A stretch of 35,217 nt of DNA from Candidatus Poribacteria bacterium (lineage in GTDB: Bacteria > Poribacteria > WGA-4E > UBA9662). Shown piece by piece: positions 33,815 to 35,217 of this stretch. The first letter of the stretch is position 1; each line of letters opens with the position of its first letter. The translations under genes were made by a program, and so were the position numbers. The notes under the pieces were generated by a model, which did no database searches, was not told the DNA's origin, and worked only from the letters and a program-made list of their open reading frames with translations. Location of the stretch: the NCBI GenBank assembly GCA_012963885.1, contig DTUY01000062.1, forward strand, positions 1-35,217, read 5' to 3'.

Positions 33815-35217
33815 ATGCCTTTGCATTACCCAAAACCATTCCCACCACCCAAGTGGCTGACCGAACAGCAACCACGTCTTTTATTCGATATTTGGCCTGA
33901 GAAAATATGGGCCGACCAGCAGGTGAACATTGCCTGCGCTGGAACTAATGCCTCGCCATTCTTCTACATTTGGGATGGGAAAGACCGGATTTATCATTTT
34001 GAAACCGGCGAAGATTGCGATATCGAACGCTATCTTCGACTTGTGATTGAAGGCCAAAACTTGGGCATTAAGACGCTCTGCCCGTTGATTCGATTTTGGC
34101 ATCCACAGAAGTTACTGGGCGAACATCCAGAATGGCAGGAGCGTTACGCGCCGGACGCTCCGTCACGCAAGCCGGGTGACCAAGATGCCCAGTTCACCAA
34201 CGGTTGCTGGATTTCACCTTTCGGTGATTTCTACATTGCGCAAAGCGTTCATTTCGCAAAAGTATTCAGTTTCGAAGGGTACAACCTCGACGGATTTGGC
34301 ACGTTTGCACTCTGTCATTGCCAGTACTGTCAAGATGCTTACAAGAAGGACACCGGAAAGTTGCTGCCAGCCAGCCGGGATGTAGGCAGTCTAGAGTTCC
34401 GACGCTTTATGCGCTGGAAGCTAAATCAGTGGACGGATTTTGTGTATCGCTGGCAAAAGGCAATTAAGAAAATAAACCCTGAATTTGCCGCAATACCTTG
34501 GAGCACCGGGCCTGGGCGTTGGCTGCAATGGGGATTCGCTGGCGTGGCAGAATGTTCAGATGCCGCGAATCGGTTGCTCGATGCACCTTTATTGGAACTC
34601 TTTTGGGATTTTCCTCCCGATCTTGGTAATAATCTACTTCCAAGTTTTGTCATACGATATTATCGTGGTCTGACAGCTGAGCGGCCAGTGCTAATGTTGC
34701 CCTACATGCAATCCCATGGTCAGCAGCCGCCGTTGGTTCCGATGGTTGAACGTGACTTTCGATTATTGACAGTCATAACTAATGGAGCCACTCCAGCGTT
34801 AGGTTATTGGCAATTAGGCGCAGACCATTCAGTGCAGCGATACAATGATTTACTGGCGGCCAGAGAAGCGTTTACAACCAAAGCTGAATCGATAAAGTGG
34901 GCGGCGATGCTCGTGTCGGAAAATAGCCGTTTGTTTGGTGGAGTTCCCGATCGGCACGGCGAACTTAGCGGTCGGTGGATTGGTAGTGGTGTTGATACTC
35001 CTGACGCTTCAAGCTTTGGTCCAAATCAACGGCGTTTGCCTGCACACATGGAATCGGCTATTGGTGTCTTTCGGGCCTGTTTGGAAAACCATTTGCCTGT
35101 CGATGTCATTACTGATCAGGATGTTGCTGAGGGAGATAGGCTAAGCTTATATAAGGTACTGATTCTTCCGAACACGATATGTCTCTCAGACGTACAGTTG
35201 ATGAACATCCAACGTTT
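33815..35217 (+). CDS. Glycoside-hydrolase-like protein with beta-galactosidase trimerisation-type domain (3' end cut off)
   Basis: The frame stays open from ATG 33815 to the window edge (467 codons visible). It begins MPLHYPKPFPPPKWLTEQQP and has no signal peptide. The first part reads like a hypothetical glycoside-hydrolase TIM barrel (GHL6-type): IACAGTNASPFFYIWDG, a Cys-rich GTFALCHCQYCQDAYKKDTG, and FRRFMRWKLNQWTDFVYRW. From about residue 365 a domain of the GH42 trimerisation type follows: WAAMLVSENSRLF, ESAIGVFRACLENHLPVDV, and YKVLILPNTICLSDVQ. Such enzymes act on fucosides, galactosides or related glycans. Catalytic acids cannot be assigned with confidence. AAGGAGG precedes the start (see the entry on 33806-33812). 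Confidence 0.78.
   Translation, partial: MPLHYPKPFPPPKWLTEQQPRLLFDIWPEKIWADQQVNIACAGTNASPFFYIWDGKDRIYHFETGEDCDIERYLRLVIEGQNLGIKTLCPLIRFWHPQKLLGEHPEWQERYAPDAPSRKPGDQDAQFTNGCWISPFGDFYIAQSVHFAKVFSFEGYNLDGFGTFALCHCQYCQDAYKKDTGKLLPASRDVGSLEFRRFMRWKLNQWTDFVYRWQKAIKKINPEFAAIPWSTGPGRWLQWGFAGVAECSDAANRLLDAPLLELFWDFPPDLGNNLLPSFVIRYYRGLTAERPVLMLPYMQSHGQQPPLVPMVERDFRLLTVITNGATPALGYWQLGADHSVQRYNDLLAAREAFTTKAESIKWAAMLVSENSRLFGGVPDRHGELSGRWIGSGVDTPDASSFGPNQRRLPAHMESAIGVFRACLENHLPVDVITDQDVAEGDRLSLYKVLILPNTICLSDVQLMNIQR

Noticed and set aside
1..35217. Insertion sequences, CRISPR arrays, rRNA or tRNA genes
   Set aside because: No transposase, regular repeat-spacer array, terminal inverted repeats, or cloverleaf/rRNA-like sequence was noticed on reading both strands.

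Overview
The window is a protein-coding stretch of a bacterial chromosome. Base composition looks moderate (mid-40s % GC by eye, not computed). I see no rRNA, tRNA, CRISPR array, insertion sequence or phylogenetic marker gene. The gene content points to a sugar-, uronate- and glycoside-degrading lineage rich in phytanoyl-CoA dioxygenase (PhyH) paralogues. Eight PhyH-type genes, one fused to HEAT repeats, sit with three Gfo/Idh/MocA dehydrogenases, sugar isomerase-like barrels, an enolase-superfamily gene and a PL22-like propeller. Candidatus Poribacteria (sponge-associated or marine) fits best. That placement is inference from gene content only.

Layout. 1-558 (-): a cut-off XylH-type sugar permease. 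779-6748 (+): lactonase-type amidohydrolase, PhyH, a beta-rich unknown, Gfo/Idh/MocA, a GX3-repeat membrane lipoprotein and a four-Asp-box propeller. 7044-9361: two divergent PhyH genes, the second being the HEAT fusion. 9394-16517 (-): a tight run of seven genes comprising a PL22-like lyase, a MetE C-terminal-type methyltransferase, DUF6807/PmoA-like, two Gfo/Idh/MocA, a DapA-family aldolase and a sugar isomerase-like barrel. 16891-28463 (+): twelve co-directional genes comprising a second isomerase-like barrel, five PhyH genes, a lone E2 acyltransferase with two peripheral-subunit-binding domains, a zinc alcohol dehydrogenase, two SDRs, a D-2-hydroxyacid dehydrogenase and an RraA/HMG-aldolase-like protein. 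28464-29490: a 1-kb gap that looks empty but holds two orphan gene tails. 29491-32124 (+): three secreted proteins of unrelated fold. 32249-33337 (+): an enolase-superfamily enzyme ending in a clear terminator. 33815-end (+): a cut-off glycoside-hydrolase-like protein.

How the genes may work together (inference): secreted or imported glycan-derived sugars would be oxidised by the Gfo/Idh, SDR and ADH enzymes, isomerised or epimerised by the TIM barrels, dehydrated by the enolase-superfamily enzyme and cleaved by the DapA- and RraA-type aldolases. The PhyH oxygenases could remove or hydroxylate substituents. The standalone methyltransferase could accept methyl groups.

The most unusual observation is a shared C-terminal tail, roughly V-x-x-x-G-K-L-A-x-x-W-x-x-L-K, ending just before the stop codon. 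It occurs on all three secreted proteins, and two further tail copies without an attached gene lie in the gap just upstream. It looks like an undescribed C-terminal sorting or anchoring tag. A second theme is that four of the eight PhyH proteins lack the HxD/E iron-binding carboxylate at the usual position.
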